Positions 1 to 5,908 of a stretch of 6,470 nt of DNA are shown here, one piece after another; position 1 is the first letter of the stretch, and every line of letters starts with the position of its first letter. The position numbers were made by a program, and so were the translations under genes. This DNA comes from Patescibacteria group bacterium (GTDB taxonomy: Bacteria; Patescibacteriota; Patescibacteriia; GCA-002772895). The DNA lies in the NCBI GenBank assembly GCA_018895765.1, contig JAHINX010000055.1, positions 1 to 6,470 on the forward strand. The letters run 5' to 3'. Under the pieces are notes generated by a model, which worked only from the letters and a program-made list of their open reading frames with translations, was not told where the DNA came from and ran no database searches.

Positions 1-18
1 ACTTATATGTTGGGTTTC

Positions 19-41
19 TTGCAAATAATCTTTATTTGCAA
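19..41. repeat. Perfect 10-bp inverted repeat upstream of the first gene
   Basis: TTGCAAATAA (19-28) is exactly mirrored by TTATTTGCAA (32-41) around a 3-base TCT loop. No T-run follows the arm on the plus strand, so it is not a standard intrinsic terminator. It lies about 60 bases before the ATG at 104, so it could be an operator, an mRNA stem, or the end of an upstream transcript. The symmetry is seen directly; the role is unknown. Confidence 0.6.
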
Positions 42-103
42 AGCGCCCTTAATTATTAATGCTTCCAATCTAATTTTAACATCTATATTTAATTTATAGC
101 ATT

Positions 104-1690
104 ATGAAGAAAATTTTTCTAATAATTTTTTGCCTAAGTTTTGTTTTTTGTGTGGCGCCTATGGCAAGGGCTGCGGATTTAGAAGCTGGGGATTTAATAA
201 AAGCTAGCTTACCGGCAGTTTATTATTATTCCACAGATGGCAGGCGGTATGTTTTTCCAAATGAGAAAACGTATAATACATGGTATGAGGGTTTTGCAGG
301 TGTAAAAACAATCACAGACGCAGAGCTTGCATCTATCCAGATTGGCGGAAACGCTGTTTATCGCGCAGGAGTTAAACTTGTAAAAATTCAGACAGACCCA
401 AAAGTTTATGCTGTGGCAAAAGACGGAGTATTGCGGTGGGTAAAAACGGAAAGTATCGCAGTAGCGCTTTATGGTGCAGACTGGGCGCAAAAAGTTGAAG
501 ATATTCCGGATGCATTTTTTACTAATTATACGGTCGGATCGGACATAGCAAGCGCTGGTGACTATGAGCCGGCGACAGAGAAAGCAAGTGACACTGAACC
601 AGTTTCAACGGGGATAACGCCTACAGAGCCAGTAGTGCCTCAAGAGCCAGCGACAGTTTATAGTTGGAATATAAAAGAAGTTGATAATGACACTTATTTG
701 CACAAAATGCCGGAGCTCTCGGCTTTTAACGGCGGATTTATAGCATCGTGGAATGACGATCGGCATGGGCAGAGCGAGGTTTTATATCAAAAAGTAAATA
801 ATACAGCGGGGCTGGAAGGCGTAATTCAAAGGGTTTCGGGAAATTTAACAACTTCGGACAGCGCGGTATCTGCTTATGATGGTAATTTTTTATATATTTT
901 ATGGGAAGATTCAAGCATTTATAAGCGAATAATCAATTTGCAAAAACGCGATTCTATAGGCAATATAACGAGCGACGGACTCTTTACTTCCTCAACCATT
1001 GGTACAGCCCGCTATCCTGATATTGCATGGAATGGCGCCATAAATACTTTTGGAGTTGTTTGGTGGGACACAAAAACCAGCGGAGATTCTGCGCGTGGAA
1101 AAGTTATCTTTAAACGGATGGAAAATGGCTTGAAGGTTGGAGATGATTTGCGTATTGGCGAAGAAACGACAGATGCTTACCCGCAAATAGTAAGCTCCGG
1201 AGAAGACTTTGGCGTTGTTTGGCAGGAAGAAACAAAAAAAATAAAGTTTGTTTTAGTGGACAAGAACTCCGCGCTTGTTGGGACAGAGAAAGAAGTTTAC
1301 ACTACCTCTGTAGCAGTAAGGCCGAAAATCGCTTCAAGTGAGGGAACTTTTGGCGTAGTATGGGCGGATAATGGGGAAGTATATTTTGCGCTGTTGGACA
1401 ACCAAGGAACTGCAATCGGCGCGCCACAGAGCATTGGCGTCGGCACAGACCCGGATGTTGCATGGACAGGCGAAAAATTTTATGTAAGCTATACAAGTGG
1501 AATCGATATAAGTCTCGCGAAAGTCAGCAAAATCGGCAATGTTTTTGAAACAGGAATAAATATCTCTAACTCTAGTGCGGAATCCACAAGTTCCAGTTTA
1601 GCAGTAAACGGCAGTGTTGTAGGTGTTATATGGCTTGAGAAAAGTGACAATTCCAACAAATTATTAGGCGCGGTTGAGACTATAAAATAA
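104..1690 (+). CDS. Secreted protein with duplicated N-terminal module and seven-bladed propeller-like repeats
   Basis: This is a 528-residue exported protein of unknown function. Residues 1-23 form a Sec signal peptide: a Lys pair, a hydrophobic core and a probable cut after A-R-A (23/24). There is no lipobox, so release or envelope retention is expected rather than lipidation. Residues 30-66 and 90-131 are two copies of one module (L-[IV]-K, P-x-V-Y, D-G-x-x-R, then Y-G/Y-E with W). I recognise this domain from CPR secreted proteins but know no biochemical role. A linker rich in Pro, Glu and Thr spans about 154-184. The rest holds seven repeats with a core like [NS]G-x-FGVVW-x-D, starting near 206, 256, 307, 362, 409, 452 and 499, which fits a seven-bladed beta-propeller. 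No catalytic motif is visible. The start is clear from the signal peptide, although no Shine-Dalgarno precedes it; a weak TATATT lies at 84-89. A strong terminator follows. Binding to surface polymers or partners is inference. Confidence 0.85.
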   Translation: MKKIFLIIFCLSFVFCVAPMARAADLEAGDLIKASLPAVYYYSTDGRRYVFPNEKTYNTWYEGFAGVKTITDAELASIQIGGNAVYRAGVKLVKIQTDPKVYAVAKDGVLRWVKTESIAVALYGADWAQKVEDIPDAFFTNYTVGSDIASAGDYEPATEKASDTEPVSTGITPTEPVVPQEPATVYSWNIKEVDNDTYLHKMPELSAFNGGFIASWNDDRHGQSEVLYQKVNNTAGLEGVIQRVSGNLTTSDSAVSAYDGNFLYILWEDSSIYKRIINLQKRDSIGNITSDGLFTSSTIGTARYPDIAWNGAINTFGVVWWDTKTSGDSARGKVIFKRMENGLKVGDDLRIGEETTDAYPQIVSSGEDFGVVWQEETKKIKFVLVDKNSALVGTEKEVYTTSVAVRPKIASSEGTFGVVWADNGEVYFALLDNQGTAIGAPQSIGVGTDPDVAWTGEKFYVSYTSGIDISLAKVSKIGNVFETGINISNSSAESTSSSLAVNGSVVGVIWLEKSDNSNKLLGAVETIK

Positions 1691-1715
1691 TCTCACATAT
1701 TTATAAGCTTAGAAC

Positions 1716-1753
1716 AAAGCCCCGGACCTAAAAGGTCTGGGGCTTTTCTTTTT
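1716..1753 (+). terminator. Rho-independent terminator of the secreted propeller gene
   Basis: A 13-bp stem pairs 1716-1728 with 1734-1746 (one G-U pair, 5-base TAAAA loop) and runs into TTTTCTTTTT (1744-1753). The G-U pair becomes a C-A mismatch on the other strand and the T-run is on this side, so it is built for plus-strand transcripts. It begins 25 bases after the stop codon at 1690. Confidence 0.9.
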
Positions 1754-1776
1754 AAAAATCCCGGCAAGCGGGATTT
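1754..1776 (-). terminator. Rho-independent terminator of the convergent minus-strand gene
   Basis: An 8-bp stem pairs 1756-1763 (AAATCCCG) with 1769-1776 (CGGGATTT) around a 5-base loop. Read on the minus strand it is followed by a five-T run (complement of 1754-1758). It lies 25 bases past the minus-strand stop codon at 1802-1804 and abuts the plus-strand terminator, so each of the two convergent genes has its own stop signal. Confidence 0.75.
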
Positions 1777-1801
1777 AGCGGTTTCTTATAGTTCGATATT
1801 T

Positions 1802-3907
1802 TTAAAGCTGATAAGAAAAAGCATAAATTCTTTCACTGTCCAGAATATAAATTGTTTTTGTTGTTTCGTTTACAGCAATGCTTTGCATATTGCCTAAAGT
1901 TGGTAAAAGATAATGCCCCAAAAAGTCTCCGCCTTTAGAAACAATAGAAACTCTGTCATTGCCCAAAAGATAAATATTTGAAAGCTCGTCGCTTGTTATG
2001 ATGATTTTATACGAGACTCCTTCTTCGATACTTTCCACGTCATAGCTCCATTCAGCCTTATTACCGCGGTAAAATTTTAGCACATCATTATTTGATAATA
2101 AAACAAAGACATTACCATCTATTGCCATAGAAAGCACCTTAAACCCGTCTTCAATATTTGCCGTTGCCCAAAGAGCCGGTTTGCCAAAACCATCCAAAGA
2201 AGGATTATGTCTCCATATTGAAAAATATTTCGGGCTATCAGTTAAAGCGTAAAGTCGGTCATTATAAAGAGCAAACTGGCTTATTGTCTCATTTTCATGA
2301 AGCGCTACTTCCTTAAGCTCACTCGAAAGAGATTCAAGATTAACTTTTTGAATAATTTTTGGATTTTGAAGAGCATATAGGTCCTTTTTTCCATAATTAT
2401 AATAATAACTATTTTGCAAACCGCTTACAACAAAATTTGTCCGTTTAATATCTTGACTCGTGACATCAATAGAAATTATCTGAGATTCCGACTGTACGCC
2501 AATCCGTCCTCCAATAATATATAAAGGAGACAAAATATTAGAGTTTTCTTCCATACTAAAATCGGCAATAAGAACAGGGGAGCTTATCTCCGAAATATTT
2601 TGGATTTCATAAAAGCGTTTTCTTATATTTGAATAAAGTGTATTGTATTCCGCATCATGAATTTCGGCCGGCACTTCGTCCAAACTTAAGAGAGCCGTTT
2701 TAAGCTTTTTTACGGCAATATTTTTTTCTTGATAAAGGACATCGGCATTTGCTTGGTCATATAATGCAACGGCCACATCTATTTTTTGCTGATAGCTCAT
2801 TTTCAGTTCTTTAATTTGCTGGATATGAAGATTGTAGCTTACGGCAACACTTAGAAGTATCAAGATAGAGACGAGGCCGAAAAGCGCAGCTTTAGAAATA
2901 CCCGTTAAAGCACTGTAATAGTCGGTAATTTTCAGCCAGACTGATTTTGCATGGCTATTTACCATGAGCTGGCGCTCTTTTCTTTTACCGCGCGCATTGG
3001 TAATAATAAAAAAACTGTTAAAAAACAGAAAAGCCAGAAATAAGATGATGTTTTTCAAAACTTTTAAAATTTGTTTTGAAAAAGCAAAAAGATAGTTTAG
3101 AACAATTGTAAAAGCTGTTTTTTCTTTACCCCTTTTCTTTATTATATTTAGAATTGAAGGGGAAAGGTGTTCAAGTGTTTCCTGCTCTGTTTTGAAAAGT
3201 TTTTCCAGCGATTCATGGGAACTTTCTTTCTCTATTTCTTCCGGGTCGGAAAATAAAAATAAGGCATTATAAGATAACTCGTCTTTGCGCTCCATTAGGT
3301 TATCTTTTATTATTTCTACTATCTTTTTTATTCCCACAGAAAGGGCTGCCGTGCCCAGCTGATAAGGATTTATGATGTCGTTAAAGTCGCTATTACAAAA
3401 GTATATAAATTGATGTTTTAATATTTCACCATTTAAAGAGTAGGAAAAAAGCTTATTGCTCACATCAAGCGGAGCGGATTCGTCAGGGTAGATTTTTTTT
3501 GTATTTTTTACATAAAAAAGATAAGCGTGAACATCGCCACCTGCGCAAAAAAGAATCTGATTGTCTTTTAGTACGCCTATTACCACACTGCAGGATTCTT
3601 GAGATAGCTTATACGGGATAGATTGATTTATGCGCCGGTTTAGAAAGTTTATCGTGTCATCAAAAGCGGTATCAAAGTCAAGGTCGCTCATGTAGTACCT
3701 GTCTATCCCTTCATTTATAATATCAAATAACCTAGTATTGTATGCTTGTCCTGCACTTACATCCAAAAAACCAAATAAGTAGCCAAGCCTGGCTGTATTC
3801 GCGCCTTCATAGTCATTAGCCGATATGAGGTGCGACATTCTTTTTTTTGATGGCTGTTTTACCAATGTAATATTCTCAATTGTGACCTTAATGGGAGATT
3901 TCTTCAT
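1802..3907 (-). CDS. Membrane protein with divergent PP2C-like domain and C-terminal propeller-like region
   Basis: This is a 701-residue protein. Residues 1-222 resemble the PP2C/PPM phosphatase fold: FGFLD (45-49) aligns with the 'VFDGHGG' strand, GGDVHAYL (123-130) with 'GDSRAYL', YFCNSD (169-174) with 'SDG', and D209 to N214 with the last 'DN' motif. The metal-site glycine after D49 is Val and the N-terminal R-x-x-N-E-D motif is not seen, so activity is doubtful. Strongly hydrophobic stretches lie at 280-302 and 338-358, separated by a basic loop (304-325) that should be cytoplasmic. A helical stalk (360-435) follows, then about six weak repeats of roughly 42 residues (440-701) suggesting a beta-propeller, probably outside the cell. 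The whole layout reads as a sensor or transducer, which is inference. The open frame extends upstream to an ATG at 4051, but that would overlap the divergent gene and adds an atypical 48-residue tail, so I prefer MKKSPIK at 3907. No well-placed Shine-Dalgarno supports it; a GGAGGG lies about 36 bases upstream. Confidence 0.75.
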   Translation of the reverse strand: MKKSPIKVTIENITLVKQPSKKRMSHLISANDYEGANTARLGYLFGFLDVSAGQAYNTRLFDIINEGIDRYYMSDLDFDTAFDDTINFLNRRINQSIPYKLSQESCSVVIGVLKDNQILFCAGGDVHAYLFYVKNTKKIYPDESAPLDVSNKLFSYSLNGEILKHQFIYFCNSDFNDIINPYQLGTAALSVGIKKIVEIIKDNLMERKDELSYNALFLFSDPEEIEKESSHESLEKLFKTEQETLEHLSPSILNIIKKRGKEKTAFTIVLNYLFAFSKQILKVLKNIILFLAFLFFNSFFIITNARGKRKERQLMVNSHAKSVWLKITDYYSALTGISKAALFGLVSILILLSVAVSYNLHIQQIKELKMSYQQKIDVAVALYDQANADVLYQEKNIAVKKLKTALLSLDEVPAEIHDAEYNTLYSNIRKRFYEIQNISEISSPVLIADFSMEENSNILSPLYIIGGRIGVQSESQIISIDVTSQDIKRTNFVVSGLQNSYYYNYGKKDLYALQNPKIIQKVNLESLSSELKEVALHENETISQFALYNDRLYALTDSPKYFSIWRHNPSLDGFGKPALWATANIEDGFKVLSMAIDGNVFVLLSNNDVLKFYRGNKAEWSYDVESIEEGVSYKIIITSDELSNIYLLGNDRVSIVSKGGDFLGHYLLPTLGNMQSIAVNETTKTIYILDSERIYAFSYQL

Positions 3908-3965
3908 AATATCTAAAATTATCCTACGATTTTTATAGGCATTCCCTCCACTTGTTATATTTTCT

Positions 3966-3975
3966 ATTATATAAT
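3966..3975. promoter_or_regulatory. Symmetric -10 box between divergent genes
   Basis: ATTATATAAT is a perfect palindrome, so it gives TATAAT on both strands (3970-3975 on plus, 3971-3966 on minus). It lies between the minus-strand PP2C-like gene and the plus-strand regulator. On the plus strand the ATG at 3989 is only 13 bases away, so that mRNA would have a leader of about 7 bases or none. On the minus strand the leader would be about 50 bases. No convincing -35 is visible for either direction. Confidence 0.5.
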
Positions 3976-3988
3976 AAAATAAAAATAT

Positions 3989-4636
3989 ATGCCACGGAAG
4001 AATATTGGGGGTAAAGAAGGAGGGACAAAAAGCTTCAGCGGGCTTGAACAACTTTTTGGTTCAAAGAGCCGCTTTAATTTATTGAAATTATTTTTCCGTA
4101 ATCCGGATAAAGAATTTTTTGTTCGCGAAATGGCCCGTCTTGGCAATACACAACTAAACGCAATAAGAAGAGAAGTGCAGAACCTTGAAGAATTGGGAAT
4201 TATACAAAAAGCAGAAACAAGCGATAGTAAAAAAATATTCTATAGATTGAACCAAAAATTTATTCTATTTAGCGAAGTGTCAGCTCTTATAAAAAAAGCG
4301 GAGCTCTTGGCGGAAAAGAAGCTTGTAGATCGTATAAAAGAACTTGGAGACATAAAACTCTGCATATTAACAGGCGCTCTTTTGGGCACAGAGGCGCCTA
4401 CCGATCTATTGCTTGTCGGAAAAATAAACCGGGAAGCCTTAGCGAAACTTATTTCCAAATTTGAAAAAGAAATTAATAAAAGCGTTACATACACCGTATT
4501 GTCAATTGATGAATACAAACATAGAAAATCATTAACAGACAAATTTTTATTCTCTATCATAGAAAGCAAAAAAATTATTGCTATTGACGAGTTGGAAGAA
4601 TTTGCAAACGATAGAGAAGTCAGTACGCTTTTCTAA
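3989..4636 (+). CDS. Winged-helix regulator with degenerate nucleotidyltransferase-like domain
   Basis: This is a 215-residue cytoplasmic protein. Residues 18-95 form an ArsR/MarR-like winged helix: GLEQLFGSKSRFNLLKLFF (helix 1), FFVREMAR, the recognition helix around NTQLNAIRREVQNLEELG, then the wing at IIQKAETSDSKKIFYRLN. A linker helix (96-118) leads to an alpha/beta domain (122-200) resembling the minimal nucleotidyltransferase fold found fused to such HTHs. The catalytic G-S...D-x-D signature is lost: the strand reads LTGALLGTEAPTDLLLVGK (127-145), with GA in place of GS and D-L-L in place of D-x-D. Nucleotidyl transfer is therefore unlikely, and ligand or protein sensing is a reasonable inference. 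The gene is divergent from the PP2C-like membrane gene and 3 bases upstream of tsaB, so it may autoregulate and control the divergent gene. The ATG lacks a Shine-Dalgarno and sits 13 bases after TATAAT, suggesting a near-leaderless mRNA. DNA-binding is well supported; the target is unknown. Confidence 0.8.
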   Translation: MPRKNIGGKEGGTKSFSGLEQLFGSKSRFNLLKLFFRNPDKEFFVREMARLGNTQLNAIRREVQNLEELGIIQKAETSDSKKIFYRLNQKFILFSEVSALIKKAELLAEKKLVDRIKELGDIKLCILTGALLGTEAPTDLLLVGKINREALAKLISKFEKEINKSVTYTVLSIDEYKHRKSLTDKFLFSIIESKKIIAIDELEEFANDREVSTLF

Positions 4637-4639
4637 TTT

Positions 4640-5047
4640 ATGAAAAAAAGTTATTTATTTATAAACACAGTTAATGAGAAACACCCTTCGCTTGTCGTTT
4701 TTAACGGGCGTGGGGATTTTTTATTTTCGGAAAAATTTATCCCCAAGCAGGAAAAAATTATTGAAAAATTAAAAGCGCTTTTGAAGAAAGCAAAAATAAA
4801 AAAAGATGGGATATCCGGAATTTTGGTAATTGAAGGGCCGGGAAGTTTTTCCGGAAGCAGAGCTGGGATAACGTTGGCGAACTCATTCAACTTCTTATTT
4901 AAGACACCTATTTTAGGCGTAAAAGATGCAGATGGAAGCGTAGAAGAACAGATTAATAATAACTTGGAAAAGCTAAAGAAAATTAAATTATCTTCGCAAG
5001 CGGAAGCATATTATAAATATCCTCCAAACATAACAACAAAAAAATAG
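4640..5047 (+). CDS. tsaB: Short TsaB-like subunit of the t6A tRNA modification complex
   Basis: TsaB is the scaffold partner of TsaD in making N6-threonylcarbamoyladenosine at position 37 of ANN-decoding tRNAs; it has an ASKHA-type fold. The diagnostic loop is intact: GPGSFSGSRAGITLA (66-80) matches the family 'GPGSFTGLR-G' motif, followed by the strand TPILGV (89-94). The start resembles the usual opening beta strand (YLFINT, 5-10). At 135 residues it is far shorter than the roughly 230 of typical bacterial TsaB. Most of the second half is missing, yet the tail YYKYPPNITTKK (124-135) resembles the normal C-terminal end, so this looks like an internally reduced CPR form rather than a broken gene. 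The TsaD-binding N-terminal half is kept. It starts 3 bases after the regulator's stop codon without its own Shine-Dalgarno, so co-transcription and perhaps translational coupling are likely. The partners TsaD, TsaE and TsaC are not in this window. Confidence 0.8.
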   Translation: MKKSYLFINTVNEKHPSLVVFNGRGDFLFSEKFIPKQEKIIEKLKALLKKAKIKKDGISGILVIEGPGSFSGSRAGITLANSFNFLFKTPILGVKDADGSVEEQINNNLEKLKKIKLSSQAEAYYKYPPNITTKK

Positions 5048-5074
5048 CCACGCATTCCGCCGGCCATTTTTTTA

Positions 5075-5083
5075 TGCTATAAT
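5075..5083 (+). promoter_or_regulatory. Extended -10 promoter of the channel-like gene
   Basis: TGCTATAAT is a TGn extension joined to a perfect TATAAT (5078-5083). Extended -10 promoters do not need a strong -35, and none is seen at 5055-5060. Transcription would start near 5090, giving a leader of about 29 bases that holds the Shine-Dalgarno. The same nine bases recur at 6118-6126. Confidence 0.6.
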
Positions 5084-5106
5084 AATATATATAAAAAAAT
5101 TAAATG

Positions 5107-5114
5107 AAAGGAGG
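5107..5114 (+). promoter_or_regulatory. Shine-Dalgarno that decides the start of the channel-like gene
   Basis: AAAGGAGG ends four bases before the ATG at 5119. An in-frame ATG at 5104 overlaps this element and would encode it as M-K-G-G-L, so 5119 is the likely start. It is the only strong, well-placed ribosome binding site in the window; the other genes lack one. Confidence 0.75.
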
Positions 5115-5118
5115 CCTT

Positions 5119-5811
5119 ATGTCCGGTTTTTCATGGACAACAATATTATCTTCGTCTTTCCAAACCCTTTGGGTTTCTACTATAGATTTTTTACCAAAGC
5201 TTTTTGGCGCGTTAGTAATCTTTCTTTTGGGCGTGTTGATATCTGCCGGAGCGGCGAGTGTGACACGGCGTATAATAAAATTTTTACGGATTGACAATTT
5301 GGTGGAACGACTCAAAATAGAACAGACCTTTGAACATGCCGGAATAAAAATTGTCGTAAGCGACATCTTTGCCTGGATTGTAAAATGGTTTTTGATTTTG
5401 GTATTTTTTGTTACTGCAGTTGATATTATGGGTTGGTCTGAAATTGTCTCTTTCCTAAATCAGGTATTGCTTTATTTACCGAATGTAGCAGTCGCTGTTG
5501 CTATTTCTCTAATTGGTATTATGCTCGGCGGGTTTATTGGTGAAACAATTATAAGAGTAGTCGCGGCGGGAAAAATGAAAAACGGCAAACTTTTAGGAGG
5601 ATTAGCTCAATATGCGATTATCATTTTTTCTATAATGGCAGCACTAATCCAGCTTAACGTTGCGGCATCACTAATCCAGATCCTATTCATAGGGATTGTT
5701 GCGATGTTGGCGATTGCAGGCGGAATTGCTTTTGGCTTGGGTGGACGCGACGAAGCAGGAAAGCTTGTCGCCACTTTAGCTAAAAAAGCAGGGAATAAGA
5801 AGAAAAAATAA
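5119..5811 (+). CDS. Five-helix membrane protein of the CmpX/MscS-related 'conserved TM helix' type
   Basis: This is a 230-residue inner-membrane protein. Five hydrophobic helices are visible at about 23-46, 80-103, 119-143, 158-178 and 183-206. The segments 20-53 and 117-148 are copies of one unit (L-P, hydrophobic run with G, then a basic patch), as in the Pfam 'Conserved TM helix' family (PF05552) linked to mechanosensitive channels. After the last helix comes GGIAFGLGGRDEAGK (201-215), which resembles the segment joining the pore helix to the beta domain in MscS. The cytoplasmic beta domain itself is absent: only a basic tail ending in K-K-K-K remains. It may be a minimal channel, a regulator of one, or a membrane-organising protein; gating by tension is not demonstrated. 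The start at 5119 is set by AAAGGAGG, five codons after another in-frame ATG. It has its own extended -10 promoter and a terminator 31 bases downstream, so it is probably monocistronic, though no clear terminator separates it from tsaB. Confidence 0.8.
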   Translation: MSGFSWTTILSSSFQTLWVSTIDFLPKLFGALVIFLLGVLISAGAASVTRRIIKFLRIDNLVERLKIEQTFEHAGIKIVVSDIFAWIVKWFLILVFFVTAVDIMGWSEIVSFLNQVLLYLPNVAVAVAISLIGIMLGGFIGETIIRVVAAGKMKNGKLLGGLAQYAIIIFSIMAALIQLNVAASLIQILFIGIVAMLAIAGGIAFGLGGRDEAGKLVATLAKKAGNKKKK

Positions 5812-5843
5812 ATTGTTATATTGTTAAATTGCTAAATTGTTGA
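5812..5843 (+). repeat. Four tandem copies of an 8-bp unit (ATTGTTAA type)
   Basis: The units are ATTGTTAT (5812-5819), ATTGTTAA (5820-5827), ATTGCTAA (5828-5835) and ATTGTTGA (5836-5843). They begin directly after the stop codon at 5811 and end at the first base of the terminator stem. Similar AT-rich short-period arrays are, to my recollection, common between genes in CPR genomes. No function is known to me. Confidence 0.8.
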
Positions 5844-5865
5844 AAAAGCGCCTCTGGCGCTTTTT
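5843..5865 (+). terminator. Rho-independent terminator of the channel-like gene
   Basis: AAAAAGCGCC (5843-5852) pairs perfectly with GGCGCTTTTT (5856-5865) around a TCT loop. The 10-bp stem includes the A and T runs, so it could also work in reverse. It lies 31 bases after the stop codon at 5811. Confidence 0.85.
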
Positions 5866-5884
5866 CTGATAGAGCTTCTGATAG
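5864..5884. repeat. 9-bp direct repeat, 12-bp period
   Basis: TTCTGATAG occurs at 5864-5872 and again at 5876-5884. The second copy covers where a -35 would sit for the TATAAT at 5897-5902, so it could be an operator pair or simply a small duplication. The repeat is seen directly; a regulatory role is inference. Confidence 0.5.
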
Positions 5885-5902
5885 CGAATGTAGAACTATA
5901 AT
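5876..5902 (+). promoter_or_regulatory. Candidate promoter of the putative small RNA
   Basis: A perfect TATAAT lies at 5897-5902, with a poor TTCTGA at 5876-5881 (15-base spacing). Transcription would begin near 5909. It is supported mainly by the strong terminator 155-190 bases downstream with no protein gene between. In such AT-rich DNA a lone TATAAT can occur by chance. Confidence 0.35.
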
Positions 5903-5908
5903 TCATTT

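Noticed and set aside
84..89. TATATT as the promoter of the secreted propeller gene
   Set aside because: No reasonable -35 or TGn extension accompanies it, and such a hexamer is expected by chance in this AT-rich stretch.
209..490. Minus-strand open frame of 93 codons inside the secreted propeller gene
   Set aside because: It lies opposite a well-supported gene, is Cys-rich and low in recognisable structure, and has no start signal; it is an antisense shadow. The minus-strand frames at 992-1186 and 1302-1496 are rejected for the same reason.
3908..4051. Longer N-terminus of the PP2C-like protein starting at the minus-strand ATG 4051
   Set aside because: It would overlap the divergent regulator by about 60 bases, adds an atypical 48-residue segment, and would place the shared -10 box inside coding sequence.
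5047..5073. Possible terminator after tsaB (GC-rich bases followed by seven T's)
   Set aside because: The GC-rich bases form only 3-4 bp helices, mainly the GCCGGC self-palindrome, so no stable hairpin precedes the T-run.
5104..5118. Upstream in-frame ATG of the channel-like gene
   Set aside because: This ATG overlaps the AAAGGAGG Shine-Dalgarno, which is placed to serve the ATG at 5119.
5100..5366. Minus-strand open frame opposite the channel-like gene
   Set aside because: It covers the promoter leader and start of a clear membrane-protein gene and its translation matches no family I know.
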